From Actinernus sp. WN-2022 (lineage: Eukaryota; Cnidaria; Anthozoa; Actiniaria; Actinernidae), in the NCBI GenBank assembly GCA_030867875.1, contig JAOWCC010001634.1:39761403-39825402 (forward strand): 64,000 nucleotides of DNA, in the 5' to 3' direction. Shown piece after piece: positions 33,533-45,100 of this stretch; the stretch's first letter is position 1, and every line of letters starts with the position of its first letter. A model generated the notes under the pieces. It was not told the DNA's origin. It saw nothing but the letters and a program-made list of their open reading frames with translations, and did no database searches. Made by a program: the position numbers and the translations under genes.

Positions 33533-34260
33533 AGGGATACCCGAGTGAAAAACACATTGGGGCTCAAAAGAATCTTCAACATGTTCTTTGTTCAGAAAAT
33601 GTATTAAAATTTGATCAAAGGTTTTTAGTATTAAGAACGAGCACCTCAAAGTTGGCCCCACGAAGACATGGGCGCCGCCATCTTTGTTTGCATTTACGGA
33701 AGTGACGTCACTTCGTCCCACCAGCGTTCTCACTCTCTCACTTATTAGGTGTTTTTAGGATGATAAACGCCTTAACTGTACCTCACATACATTGTAGTTC
33801 TTATACTTATTCAGAAGTCACTCGAGTCTTTTAAGCCATGTTGTTTTGCTGTTATTAAATGGCAGTTACGAGACCTTGTTGTTCGTCTGATAATTTCTCG
33901 CCTTCCCAATGCTTTTCTTCCTCCTCCCAGTCTTCTGAACTTTTCTCATAATGTCGTCTTCATCATAATTCCGGTTTCTGTAAGAATTCCTCTGCAATCT
34001 CGATGAAAATATATCCACTTTAATTCCGAGCGTGTGAAAATCATACAAAGACAAGTAGCCGCGATACGCTGGTGGGACGAAGTGACGTCACTTCCGTAAA
34101 TGCAAACAAAGATGGCGGCGCCCATGTCTTCGCGGGGCTAACTTTGAGGTGCTCGTTTTTAATACTAAAAACGTTTGATCAAATTTTAATACATTTTCTG
34201 AACAAAGAACATGTTGAAGATTCTTTTGAGCCCCAATGTGTTTTTCACTCGGGTATCCCT
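33533..34260. mobile_element. 728-bp TTAA-flanked element with ~194-bp inverted ends
   Basis: It starts AGGGATACCCGAGTGAAAAA and ends with its inverse. The arms 33533-33726 and 34067-34260 are almost identical. It is flanked by TTAA (33529-33532 and 34261-34264), and copy A has the empty TTAA site (about 21459-21462). This fits piggyBac or Kolobok superfamily targeting. Each arm holds GTGACGTCAC and a GATGGCGGCGCC block. No transposase is seen. Confidence 0.92.
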
Positions 34261-34371
34261 TTAAGTTCACTTTACGTACCCCGTTTTTGTCCCAAGGTTT
34301 CAACCGTTGACGGTCGTTTTCAAGTCACGTGACACCACTTTGAAAGATACGAGTAGTTCATATTGTTACAA

Positions 34372-35439
34372 CACAGGTACCCCAGGCTCATTATGCGTAA
34401 AACGGTTATTTCCCGGATATTTGAAATTACAGTAAATGTATGGAGTTTTAGTTCGAATGGCCGTTTGCTCTAAAATAAAATTCAGTAAATCGTCAAAATA
34501 GTCTTACCTGTCTCTTGTGTGTTCCTTTCAGTTTCTGTGAAGTTTCAAGCCATTCCGTTCAATATTGAGTGAGTTACAGGAATTTTTCTTCCCTTAGTAT
34601 AATTATTGGGAAGGTAGCAAGCTCGAGGCCGATCAGCCGCCGATCAGCTGCACAAAATCGCCTCGAATTCCCACAAAAATCCCGTACATTCCTTCAAATA
34701 ACGGTTGCCCAAACACAGGTCCTTCACCACACTCAGCTTCCCTTTCACTGGTTTACTTTAACGGGAGAAAAATGCCACGTAGTTTGCAGTTTTCGGGTTT
34801 CGCGGATGTTCTTGTCCATCTGACCGACAACGAGGCGACAAACAGTAGACCGTCCGCCTACCACGTCAATTCGATCTTGCTAGCAACGAGGCGACAAAAA
34901 GTAGACCGTCCCTACCCAGTAAATTTGACACTCCGTTGTGCCATTGTTTCATCTACCAATCGGAATCGATGTAAAAAAACGGTTTGTTACCCAAAAGTTC
35001 ACGGGCTCAGACCTAATACATATATACCTTATTTTGAAAGTGTTGTTTCAACAATCGGTTCTATGGTGTAGTGCTTTATATTTTGGGCTTTCAGTTCGAG
35101 TCTACGCCGGGCACTAAATTTTTTTTTTTTTACTTCTTTTTCTCCTTTCTCAGTTTTATTTTGATCCATTTCCTCTATTTTAAGCTATTAGAGGCGCCTT
35201 CTACGCTAAAATAAATAAAACATTGTTGTGTATTGGCTCTCAACCCAACAATTGGCTCTCAACCCAACACGGTCACGACCTCGATTTTATAGTAGCGTAG
35301 AAGGTAAGACTATTTTGACGATTTACTGAATTTTATTTTAGAGCAAACGGCCATTCGAACTAAAACTCCATACATTTACTGTAATTTCAAATATCCGGGA
35401 AATAACCGTTTTACGCATAATGAGCCTGGGGTACCTGTG
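34372..35439. mobile_element. E-family transposon, internally deleted copy (E2)
   Basis: Ends CACAGGTACCCCAGGCTCAT and its inverse. The left arm is nearly complete; the core and most of the right arm are deleted. The 10762 TA site is empty here. It ends copy B; copy A has the same element cut by the gap. Confidence 0.85.
35056..35115 (+). ncRNA. tRNA-like segment in E2, shortened
   Basis: Same A-box region (TGGTGTAGTG) and B box as in E1, but about 13 bp of the anticodon-arm region are deleted. Confidence 0.5.
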
Positions 35440-36083
35440 GTGACAGCGATGTCTGTGACAGCACAACGCAGCCAAGATTTCAGTTCGACCAGTTGTATCG
35501 GTAATCGTTCAGGCCTCTGGCTACACACCTAACTTTTTTTTATTGTTACAGTTATAATTATATGCAATTTATTTAGAATGCATTTTTTTAAAACTTGTCA
35601 AAGCATACAAGTTCTTATGCAACGTCTCTTTTAATACTGTACAGCTCGAGAGGGCAAGCAGGCAAGGGATGAATATTTGACAGCAAAAAGTATCCATCAC
35701 TCTGACTTGGATTGTAAAACATGCCCGTAGACACACGAAAAGATCTCGCATTTGACATAACAAATCAACTTTTTGTTATTAACATATTTATCATAAAAAC
35801 TTTGCTCTGACTCAATAAAATTTCTAGTATAATATCTTTCCAGAACAGGAATTAATATTTTTGGTAAGCGCTTTGTCAAATCTCCACCCCATGCACACTT
35901 TCCCCTACCCCTGTGAGTGTTACATTGACAGCTGCATGACCATACTAAAAGAAGTCAGGGCTCGAAATTTAAATAAAATACTGCCATTCTGCCATTTTCT
36001 GCCATTTTTTCTTGCTAAAACACATTACATCAATCAGAATACACCCAAATCTGGTACACATTTTGCAACTACTCTCCCAGCCT
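35440..36083. other. Intergenic stretch
   Basis: No recognised gene. Minus-strand frames at 35569-35879 match no known family. It ends with a segment (TGACAGCTGCATGACCATAC onward, from about 35926) that is repeated at about 36758-36900. Confidence 0.45.
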
Positions 36084-36717
36084 CTCAAGCATGTTAAGGC
36101 ATGGTTTGAACATGAAAACGAGGCTACAGCTATTTTGTTAAATATAGTCACTTGAATTTGCTCAAATCCGAGAACAATGGTAGTTATAACTAATCTCAGC
36201 GTTTTTAGTCGTCCTAATATCAAATTTTGGTAAAATGTCTATCACGTGACCAACCACGTGATCACAAAAAGTTGAAAATTAAACTAAAAACGGGGTGGTC
36301 CATTGTATATTTTAAGTAACGATTTTGTGTTTATCTGATTACACTTGTGGTTGACTTTAAAGATCAGTTCGGAATGGTTGACCCTGATAGACTGTTAAGG
36401 CGAAAATATAGAAAACAGGTCACGTGACCTATTCTTGGAACCATTTTTCGCCATTTATATCCTCTTCAGTGATAAAAAGTCAACCATTCCGGACACAGTC
36501 TCATTTCCCATAACAAGCTTAACATTTCGAACCGAAAATCTGAAACAAAACAATAACTTCCGCCACCCCATTTTGATTTCTTTGTTTTATCATCCTTAAG
36601 GTCACGTGACCTTCAAAACACCAAAGTGATAGGGTATTTCATACATAAATGACAGAGATAGCGAATTTTGAATGTTTTATCAGAACTGCTCAAAAACCAT
36701 GCCTTAACATGCTTGAG
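36084..36717. mobile_element. 634-bp inverted-repeat element rich in CACGTG
   Basis: Ends CTCAAGCATGTTAAGGCATG and its inverse. The interior has four CACGTG palindromes (about 36243, 36254, 36420, 36602), some within GGTCACGTGACC. It is flanked by a direct duplication of about 150 bp of host sequence rather than by a short duplication. Confidence 0.72.
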
Positions 36718-37064
36718 CTCTTAGCCTGAGAACGAACCAGAGGAACGAACCAGAGGAGACATTGACAGCTGCATGACCATACTAAAAGAAGTCAGGGCTC
36801 GAAATTTAAATAAAATACTCGTCAGGACTTGAAATTCAAATTTGGTCGCAATTCTGCCATTTTTTTCTTGCTAAAACACATTACATCAATCAGAATACTC
36901 TCCCAGTCTCTTAGCCTGAGAACGAACCAGAGGAGACGGCTGAAATTCAGGCTACCAGTCTCTTAGCTCTACCTTCCCTTTACGAACGCGCTTTTTTAAT
37001 CTGTGATTACTACTAGTTTTGAAACTATTAAGTGATGCAGTTGACCTTAGATCGTTACCGAGAC
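36718..37064. other. Intergenic stretch with duplicated host segment
   Basis: Carries a second copy of the GACAGCTGCATGACCATACT segment and repeated TTAGCCTGAGAACGAACCAG phrases. No gene is seen. Confidence 0.5.
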
Positions 37065-37345
37065 CATAGTTAATAGAGTGGAATGGTTATGAAACCCAGC
37101 GACCTTCTTTGTTATATGTCTTTGTTAGCTTTTTCCAACCGTGGCCCTGCACAAAACACAATAGAAATTCCAGTGTTAATCAATCAGCCAATAGAAACGT
37201 GTGAGTTCAGTCATTCAGGGGACGCTAATGAACTATGACCCTGCACAATCTTTTGTCTTGCCCCCTTCCAACATAAATCGCAGCGCCTTTGTTAGCCCCT
37301 TTGAAGTTTGCCGGGTTTCATAACCATTCCACTCTATTAACTATG
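37065..37345. mobile_element. 281-bp MITE with 7-bp TSD CCGAGAC
   Basis: Perfect 33-bp inverted ends beginning CATAGTTAATAGAGTGGAAT are flanked by CCGAGAC on both sides (37058-37064 and 37346-37352). Confidence 0.85.
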
Positions 37346-37395
37346 CCGAGACTGACATCTATATATTATAGACCCTTTGCTCGTGACGTCATAGC

Positions 37396-37470
37396 CGCCA
37401 TGTTGGTGTACAGTTAACAATAGATTCCTCGTTAGCTTCTTTTGTTCTGTACACCAACATGGCCGCCATG
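37396..37470. repeat. Hairpin upstream of COG5 with GCCGCCATGTTGGTGTACAG arms
   Basis: GCCGCCATGTTGGTGTACAG and its inverse (ending near 37470) enclose about 35 bp. TGACGTCA (37384-37391) lies just outside. Confidence 0.78.
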
Positions 37471-37609
37471 CCCTTTGTCATTTGAATCTCTGGGGATTGA
37501 GTGCAAACCATCTATAGCCCACTTCCGCGATATGCTTTACTTGTCACGCACAAAGGTTTCAATACGAGGCTCCGTGCTAATTAAAGGGGTGCTACCCAGG
37601 ATCCTTTGC

Positions 37610-37683
37610 GTACCTATACAAGATGGCGGCCTAAGATCTGCGTCTGCAAGCTATCAGCAGTCATTCCCAGTTCCGTTTTTAAA
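37610..37683 (+). promoter_or_regulatory. Likely COG5 core promoter/5' UTR with YY1-type motif
   Basis: ACAAGATGGCGGCC (about 37618-37631) sits some 55 bp before the COG5 ATG. In metazoans AAGATGGCGGC is the classical YY1 motif found at or just after TATA-less housekeeping start sites. No TATA box is seen. Confidence 0.4.
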
Positions 37684-37720
37684 ATGGATGCCGACTTGTT
37701 GGGTCTTCTTCAAAATGACG
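37684..37720 (+). CDS. COG5: COG5 exon 1
   Basis: [12 protein letters not shown] plus one base. The start is the ATG in AAAATGG context. The donor GTGATT is weak, but the phase agrees with exon 2 and the unspliced frame stops 7 codons later (TAG). Confidence 0.7.
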
Positions 37721-40700
37721 GTGATTCTGGCCATTTTTTCTAGAACTAAGACCACTGATCCTCATATTTGTATCATAGTTCGAATCTTATCTAATTGTCA
37801 TGGGTTCTGTTGTATTTCAGAGACATACAATCAATTCCTTGAGGCGGAATTCGACGATCGAACTTACGCGAACAGTATTATACAAGGTCGGGCTATCAGT
37901 GAATCGCTGGCCAAGTTGGCGGATGGAATTAGTCTTCTGGACAAAGAGCTTCATGCACAGGTACCTTGTCAGAGGGAAGTAGATCTCCCTTATGCACCAG
38001 TCATTTGAAATCCCCCCCCCCCCACCCCGGGCATAGCGGGGGCATTCACCCAACATGCCCATGAAAACTAGTGAGGGGATTTCAAATGACTGGTGCATTA
38101 GTATTCTAAAAATCTCCCCAAAAGATATTCTGATTTAATTTTTACTGGAAAAATATATTTTAAATTGAAACACTGGGAACCTGAATACATTTAAGTAGGG
38201 TTTAATATAATTTAGGACTGGTCATAAAGTATGTGGGGGGGGGGGGGGGGGGGGCTGGTATAAAAAGAAAAGGGGGGAAGTGGGTCACTATTTTTTTTTT
38301 TTTTTTAGAAAAGTCATGCACTACATTGTACATCAGGGGTGGGTCATGCCTTAATTTGCCTTCAAAGTGGTCCCAAAATACAGGAAATGTCGTTTCAGAG
38401 ACCTTAGATTTCCAAAATTTTCAGGTGAATGAGAGATAATTAGAGGTAAACAAAGGGCTTACAGCCTACATTTGGGTGTGGGAACCCCAGGCAAATGTGG
38501 GGACTTTAATTTTGTATCAGTTGCAAAACTCCTATATTTCCCCACATGTGGGAAACCTTTTTTCAGTAAAGTCCCAGTACTACATGTAGTGGGGCAAGGC
38601 AAGCCTCCAAACTGACTACAAACAAAGTTCTAATAAAAATAATATTACGCTTACTCTATAAAGCCCATGTAAAATTATGTTCTTTGAAATAAAAAGTATA
38701 AACTAATGAAAGGAGCAGTCAACAAATACTCTAGTTTGACAGATGGCCTATTTTATGCACAAAACTCAGGTTTAATGCACATAATCTTTTCAACACCTTC
38801 CATATTTGATTGAAAGTGTGACTCATTCCCATCAATTCGCGATGTGCCTCATATACAAACATGGACATGCAGCTAGCCCACAATTAAAAGATTTCCATGA
38901 AAAATACTGCAAGCAAAGTCCATATTTTCCCCTACCCCAAGGGCACAGATTTATTGTGAAGTCCCTACAAAGTCCCCAATTCCTCCACCTACAGCCTGGG
39001 GATCCCCCCCCCCCCCCAGGGAAGCCGATGACAAATGGATTTATAAGCTGTATCTCGCATATTAAGTAGCACCTCCACTTTAGGCTTGCAATCTTACCTT
39101 GAGATCAAATTGAAAACTTTAAAGTGCCAATGAAATAAAGAATCTATCCCGTTTTTATTTTATTTTATTAAATTACATTTTATATTAGTCTTTTTGTGCA
39201 ATTAAAATCAATTTGGAGAGCACAAACATACTTTTATTTCGTATCGAAGTCACTGAGGCATAATTGACAAAATCAGGCAACAATTTTTATGCTGTTAAAG
39301 ATATGCTAATCACATGCATGACATCACAGGGTCTGCACATTTATATTCACAAAGCCGACTGCAAGGCTTCTATTAGAAAAAATATGGCCATCTTCAAGGT
39401 TTCTCAAAGTATTACATATTTAAATTGAAAACTGGTAAAAAATGCACTTATTTTGTACATGGACGAATATAAATGCGCAGACCTAGTGACGTCACACATG
39501 TGCAATTTTTGCAATTCCGCCTGACTTTGATACAAAAAAAATATGTTTGCGCTCTCCATATTGATTTTTAATTGCACAAAATGACTAAGAGAAACCTATA
39601 ATTTAATAAAATAAAATAAAAACGGGATAATTTTTTCATTTCATTGGCACTTTAAGGAAATATACTGCTTATAAGTTGCACCCCAACTTTAGCAAACTTA
39701 AAGAAACATTTTACTTTATTTATGGTAACACTACATCTTTAGAAGTAGGTTTCTCATAAATGCTATGAGAAAAATGTAGTCAAAAGAGAATGACTGAACA
39801 TACTGTAGTTAATATTAACCTCCACCTGGGAATTTTACCGTAAGCACCCATGGATAAGCTGCATCTTTTTACCCATTTTTTTTGTTCAAGATCGGGGGTG
39901 CAGCTTATCCACAGGACAATCTAGGAAAGGTTCCATAAATTTCCAAAAATTAACATTTGAAAAGAAATATTAAGCTATACACTAATAAGTACAGTACTAT
40001 GTACGCAAAACCAAAGAAAGTAAGTATTGGCCATTGTTTTTGCAAGTTTGGTGGCTCCTAATAGATCCATTTATGTTGACAGTGAATATTTGTTCCTCAG
40101 CAATTAAGCGTGAAAATACCATGCTAATTGGTAAACAAGCTCATAATGCTAAAAATAGGGGGAGAAGAGGCAAGAAAATGCAAAAGTAATTTTTCTATAA
40201 TCAGCATTTTCACATACAATTATAATAGTTCCAATCTACGTAAAATTCAACTTGAAAAAATTAAAGAAGAAAAAAAGAAAAGAGTCAATATGAAGCGAAA
40301 ATAATCGTCACTTAGTTATTTTTCATCCCAAGCCCTTCATGTGTTGTAAAGCTTACTGATTTACAAGATGCATATTACTTGTACTGTAGGTTGTTTCCCA
40401 CCATGAAGATCTTTTACAACAAGCAACTGGGATTGAGACACTGGAAGGTAATGGTTTTGAAGACTTTCTACTCTACTTTTATACAAGTCTGATGTATGTG
40501 AAAAACTGGCATACATGTAACAATACAATAATGTTGAAAATAAAATGACTAGCTGAAGTTCCATGCTTTATCGGATTTACAAACTCGAGCTGAAAGTGAG
40601 CTGAAAGCACAAATTAACATGCGCAAGGACCCAGCGCACAAAGTTGGTGTACCCGACGAAAATGGAGAAAATTTACACCAAAATTTGTTTTAGAATTGTT

Positions 40701-42161
40701 GTAACTTTGTCGTTATTTAATTGAATGTTTTTAAATTCCCACCGCTCTGATGTTAGTTTTATGTAATTTCTCGAATGTGGATCTTTACAGTATCTTCGAA
40801 AGAGGGAAGATCGTGGTGAGCACTGAGAATAAAATTATCAACCATTCTCAACAGAAAAAAGTGAAAGCCGCGTATTACAAAACCTCTCAATTTTAGAGTG
40901 AATTTTCATCATGCAAATCATGCCAAATGCACCGTCTGGTACACACAATCTCCATTTTGCAAATCATGTAAATTGTGCAGGTTGTGCAAATCACACACTT
41001 TTTGCGTTTTTTCACTTTTTACCATCACTTTGCCAAGAAGTATATGTACCAGTACATCAATGCGAAACTATTCATAGTATCACTTAAATTTGACTGTTGA
41101 TTATGACTTAAATTTATATATTCAACAAATGAATGTTGTTAGCTAGTCTCTTTCGGCTTTGTCAGAAATTCTGTTATTGCTTTATGCAATTTTTGCTATC
41201 TTAGTGATCCAATGGATATCTGCCTTAAAATGTGCACAGATTGACCATCTTAATTCATAATGCGATGAAGTTCATTCAAGTTAAACTACCAATAAATATT
41301 ATGTGCTAACTCCAAGAAAGATTACATGTACATGTATGTGGTAAATTCTTTCAGTGAGTTATTCTTTTGCACGTGCCATCTAATTAAGACTTAATTAAGC
41401 TATTTACAACTAAGTTCCAACTTTGAAGAATTTCCATGGGGGTCGAATGGGCTTGCAGTCTTTATGTACATCAAGCTTAGTTTCTTTCTTTTTTTCAGGC
41501 TAAACACAGAAAGTGTTTTCTTTTCTTTGGGAACAAAGTGACTAGCCCTACACACCCTTTGCGGGGAAAGCTTGAGCCCTTGGCTTAAAAGGTCAGCAGT
41601 GCATAACCAATCAGGGCTATAGCCAAACTTGAACTAAGGGGGAGGGTTGAGTAAGCACTCTGGATTTTTACCAATTGAGCTCAAACACGTCTGGGAGCAA
41701 AAGGGTTAAGACCTACATTGTACATTTGTACCTTTTTAAAAAAACCTTTTGAATGTTATGATCATGGTATTTAAATTTCCTTTTACATTTTTAGTCACTA
41801 ATTTAGGGTATTTAGGGCTATACAATGTATATAGTCACAGTGCTTATGGTAGGATGCGGAAAAAAAAATCAAAATTATGCGGGATTTTTTGGCGAATTAT
41901 GCGGGAAACATCGCAAATTATGCGGGAAATTATGCGGGATGACGTCATACATTTTTTAGCACAAATTTATTTTATCGTGTTTCACTTCAAAAAAGCCGCA
42001 AGTTAAATAAGAGAGATGGTTAATTGTCTCAAATCCATTTTAACTAGTATCCCTTTGTGTTCAAATCTATGTACTAGAAAGTCTATGTTAAACGTCAACT
42101 GATCCTAAGTATTCGTAAAATTCTTGATGCAGCAAGATTAGGGGCCGACCATTTAACTTTT

Positions 42162-42194
<33 letters not shown>

Positions 42195-45100
42195 GGGTGT
42201 TTTTGAAAAAAAATATCCTGCAAGCCAACGGTGTTGAAAAAAAATATCCTGCAAGCGGAAAAGCTTTGTTCTGGCTCCGCTTTTTTCGCAAAAAAAATTC
42301 GTGCAACAACACTGCTAAAGAAAAAAAAATCGAGCACAGACAAGAACACCCATCCCCCCCCTCAAAAGTCAAATGGTCGGCCCCTTATCAAGCCTAGTTT
42401 ACTAGCGTTATGGTCATAGGTTTTATTTCAGGTTAGTATGAAAATGTTATCTACTTTGTAGGAATGTCTTCAAAAGACGTAATTATCATTTCAGTAAGAA
42501 AACCAGGAAACAAAAACCAAGCAGGTTTTTGAAATGCTGTTGTAGTTGTCACCTTATTGCAGATGCGGAAATCGACACGTTACTTTGACAGACCGCTAAC
42601 CAATTTAGCGGTAAGGGACTAAGGGAAATAAGGTTTAACTGATGGGGGTGCCGTCGCTTTTTGAATCAATTTTTAAATACTGTACAGAATTTAACTGACC
42701 CAAAACAAGAATTAATAGTAGCGGTCGTTACTAGAGCTTACGCAGCATACGCGAAAACGCCGTTCGACGTACCGTATGAGCATAGACTAATAAACGCAAG
42801 TTGATATTTCCTTTACATTTATTCTGTCTAGGCCTAGCTATAGTCTTCGACGATCATGTCCACATAGACAGCTGTCTGCACTAACAGTTTTAGAGCTGAA
42901 ACATTTATCGCTTCATGACGTTTCCGTTTAATTTCCTCTGTTGATTCTCTTACAACAAATTATCCATGTTTTTTAAACCATAATTAAACTCGCAAAACGC
43001 TATGGAGGAACTTGATCTGAAAAGAATTTCACGTTTTCCCGCTGAAAACGTAAAAACAGATTTTTTTCTATTCCAAATTGTGATTCGCCACTTAGGAAAC
43101 CTTGTCTCTAGATTTTCCACCAATAATGAGACACGTTCTATCGAAATTTAGACAACAGGCCCCCACGGTTTTCGACATACAACGCCTTGTTATTCCCGTT
43201 GTGAATCGTCGTTTCGATTGCTCAATGTTCGACGATTTGGGAAGGAAATCTACTGTTAACTTCGGATAGATTGGGTAAGAGTCTTTGAGAAATAGCGAAA
43301 ATAGATACCCGTTTTATGATTTTCTATAAATTTCTCCAAATTATGCGGGATTATGCGGGAATTGGCAGATTATGCGGATTATGCGGAGCAAGCCAAATTA
43401 TGCGGGTCCGCATCCGCGCATAATTCCATAAGCCCTGTAGTCACTACTTTTGGGATTTTAGGGCTAGTTCACTAAACAACATAGAAACATGATGCTTCTT
43501 CAATGGGCTGGTGAACTATTAACATAAGCTCACAGGTAAACAAGAAGTATTTAGGGCTAATTTGTGGCTAGAGCTCACACGTAAACAAGAAGAGAAGATA
43601 GACCTAGGGCAAGGGTTCACCGGTTACAAACAATAAATTTTCACTAATTTATCACAGGTAAACAATGTTCAAGGTTATAAGATTAAGATGGAATCACACA
43701 GGTTGAAATGAATTTAAACTAGTTACATGTAAAATACAAAATGACGTACAATGTACATGTAGGTTAAAAAATACTAACCTAGGTTAAATTTAAATTAACC
43801 TCAAAGGCTACAGTTAATTTAGTTCAAAAAGAGCCTAGTTTGATTTTAGATTAACCTAGTTTATAATATAGTAATATTAGTAAACTATAAATATCAAATT
43901 TAACCTGTAACAGACACAATGTAGCACTGTCGGGAGAGGGAAAGGGGTAGGAGAAGGAAGTGATAACTAAAGGAGGGATGTAGGAAAACAGAGGAATAGG
44001 GTGAATTTATGTTTTTAGAATTACCTAGTAAGTAAAAAAAATATACTGTACATGTATAGGTTGAAAAAAAAAACCTAGGTTGAAAACAATTACCTGGAAC
44101 TAAATTTGACCTGTGACACATCCATAGAAATTCACCAAGGTAAAGTTACATGTACTGTAGCTTGGAAAATTGCAGTCACACACATCAAATCATGTTCACT
44201 AAAAAGGGCTAAGTGTAATCACAACTTACATGTACATGTATGGGTATGACTTTTTACTATATAGTCATGTAGTTAAAACAATGAAGTGGCTGAAATGACG
44301 TGATGCATTCCAGACGTGAGTGTTTGGAACTACGAAAGGGTTTAACTACCTCAAAAAATTAATGTAAAAAAAAGTCAATAAAGTTTAGATTACATCTACA
44401 TGCATGTACAGTAAATGTTATATTGTAACTACATGTATATAGTGATAAACCCATCTTTTCATGTACTGTACTATACATGTACATGTACATGTTAGTTCAA
44501 TTTTCTTTCTTCTTGCCGCCGTTGTCAGAGCAACTAACCAAAGTTGAGTTTACTAATATTATAGTAAACAGTAAAATGCAGGTCACACTGTCTGAGGTTA
44601 CCCTGAACTATATAGTTATCAAACTCATTAATAATTAATGAAACAAAAACAAAGGAAATCACTGAGCAATAAGTGATCTGTGAAATCTGATACAGATTTT
44701 GTCCAGATTTACATATTAACACTTTTGCTTCGATTTTCTTGGCCAAAATAAGTTGTATCGCCAAAATAAAGTTTTGCTGGTTTACTCTATGTTAACTCGC
44801 AAGTGTCACCTCAGATCATGATCAGCCAATGTAGTCTATAAAAGTCTAAACTTTTTATGTTATACATTGTAGGTGTGCTACAGATGATGCAGAGCAGAAT
44901 TAACTCACTCATGTCATCTATAGAAAGGTCAGGAACTACATGTACATCATTGCAGTGTGTCCAACAAAACTGTGCTACTGATTGGCTGTTCAGTGATCTG
45001 TTTCTTCTTCTTCTACTAACAACCTTGCAAACCAGACCACTCAGATCATGGCTTTCATTATACATGTAGCTACTACTGATTTTGTTGTTTATGGCCAATT

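Larger units (their letters stand above)
24114..34577 (+). repeat. Large direct repeat, copy B
   Basis: Counterpart of 13242-21772. It is longer mainly because of three insertions (942 bp at 24182, 908 bp at 27581, 728 bp at 33533) and lacks the 703-bp element at 17422. Confidence 0.92.

Noticed and set aside
37442..38008. Single 188-residue protein starting at 37442
   Set aside because: Only its C-terminal part (from 37821) matches COG5; the rest is 5' flank and intron read in frame by chance.
42088..42397. Proline-run proteins around the G/C homopolymers
   Set aside because: Pure homopolymer translation inside a MITE.
44811..45098. Minus-strand 95-residue frame over COG5 exon 4
   Set aside because: Antisense shadow of a confirmed COG5 exon and intron.
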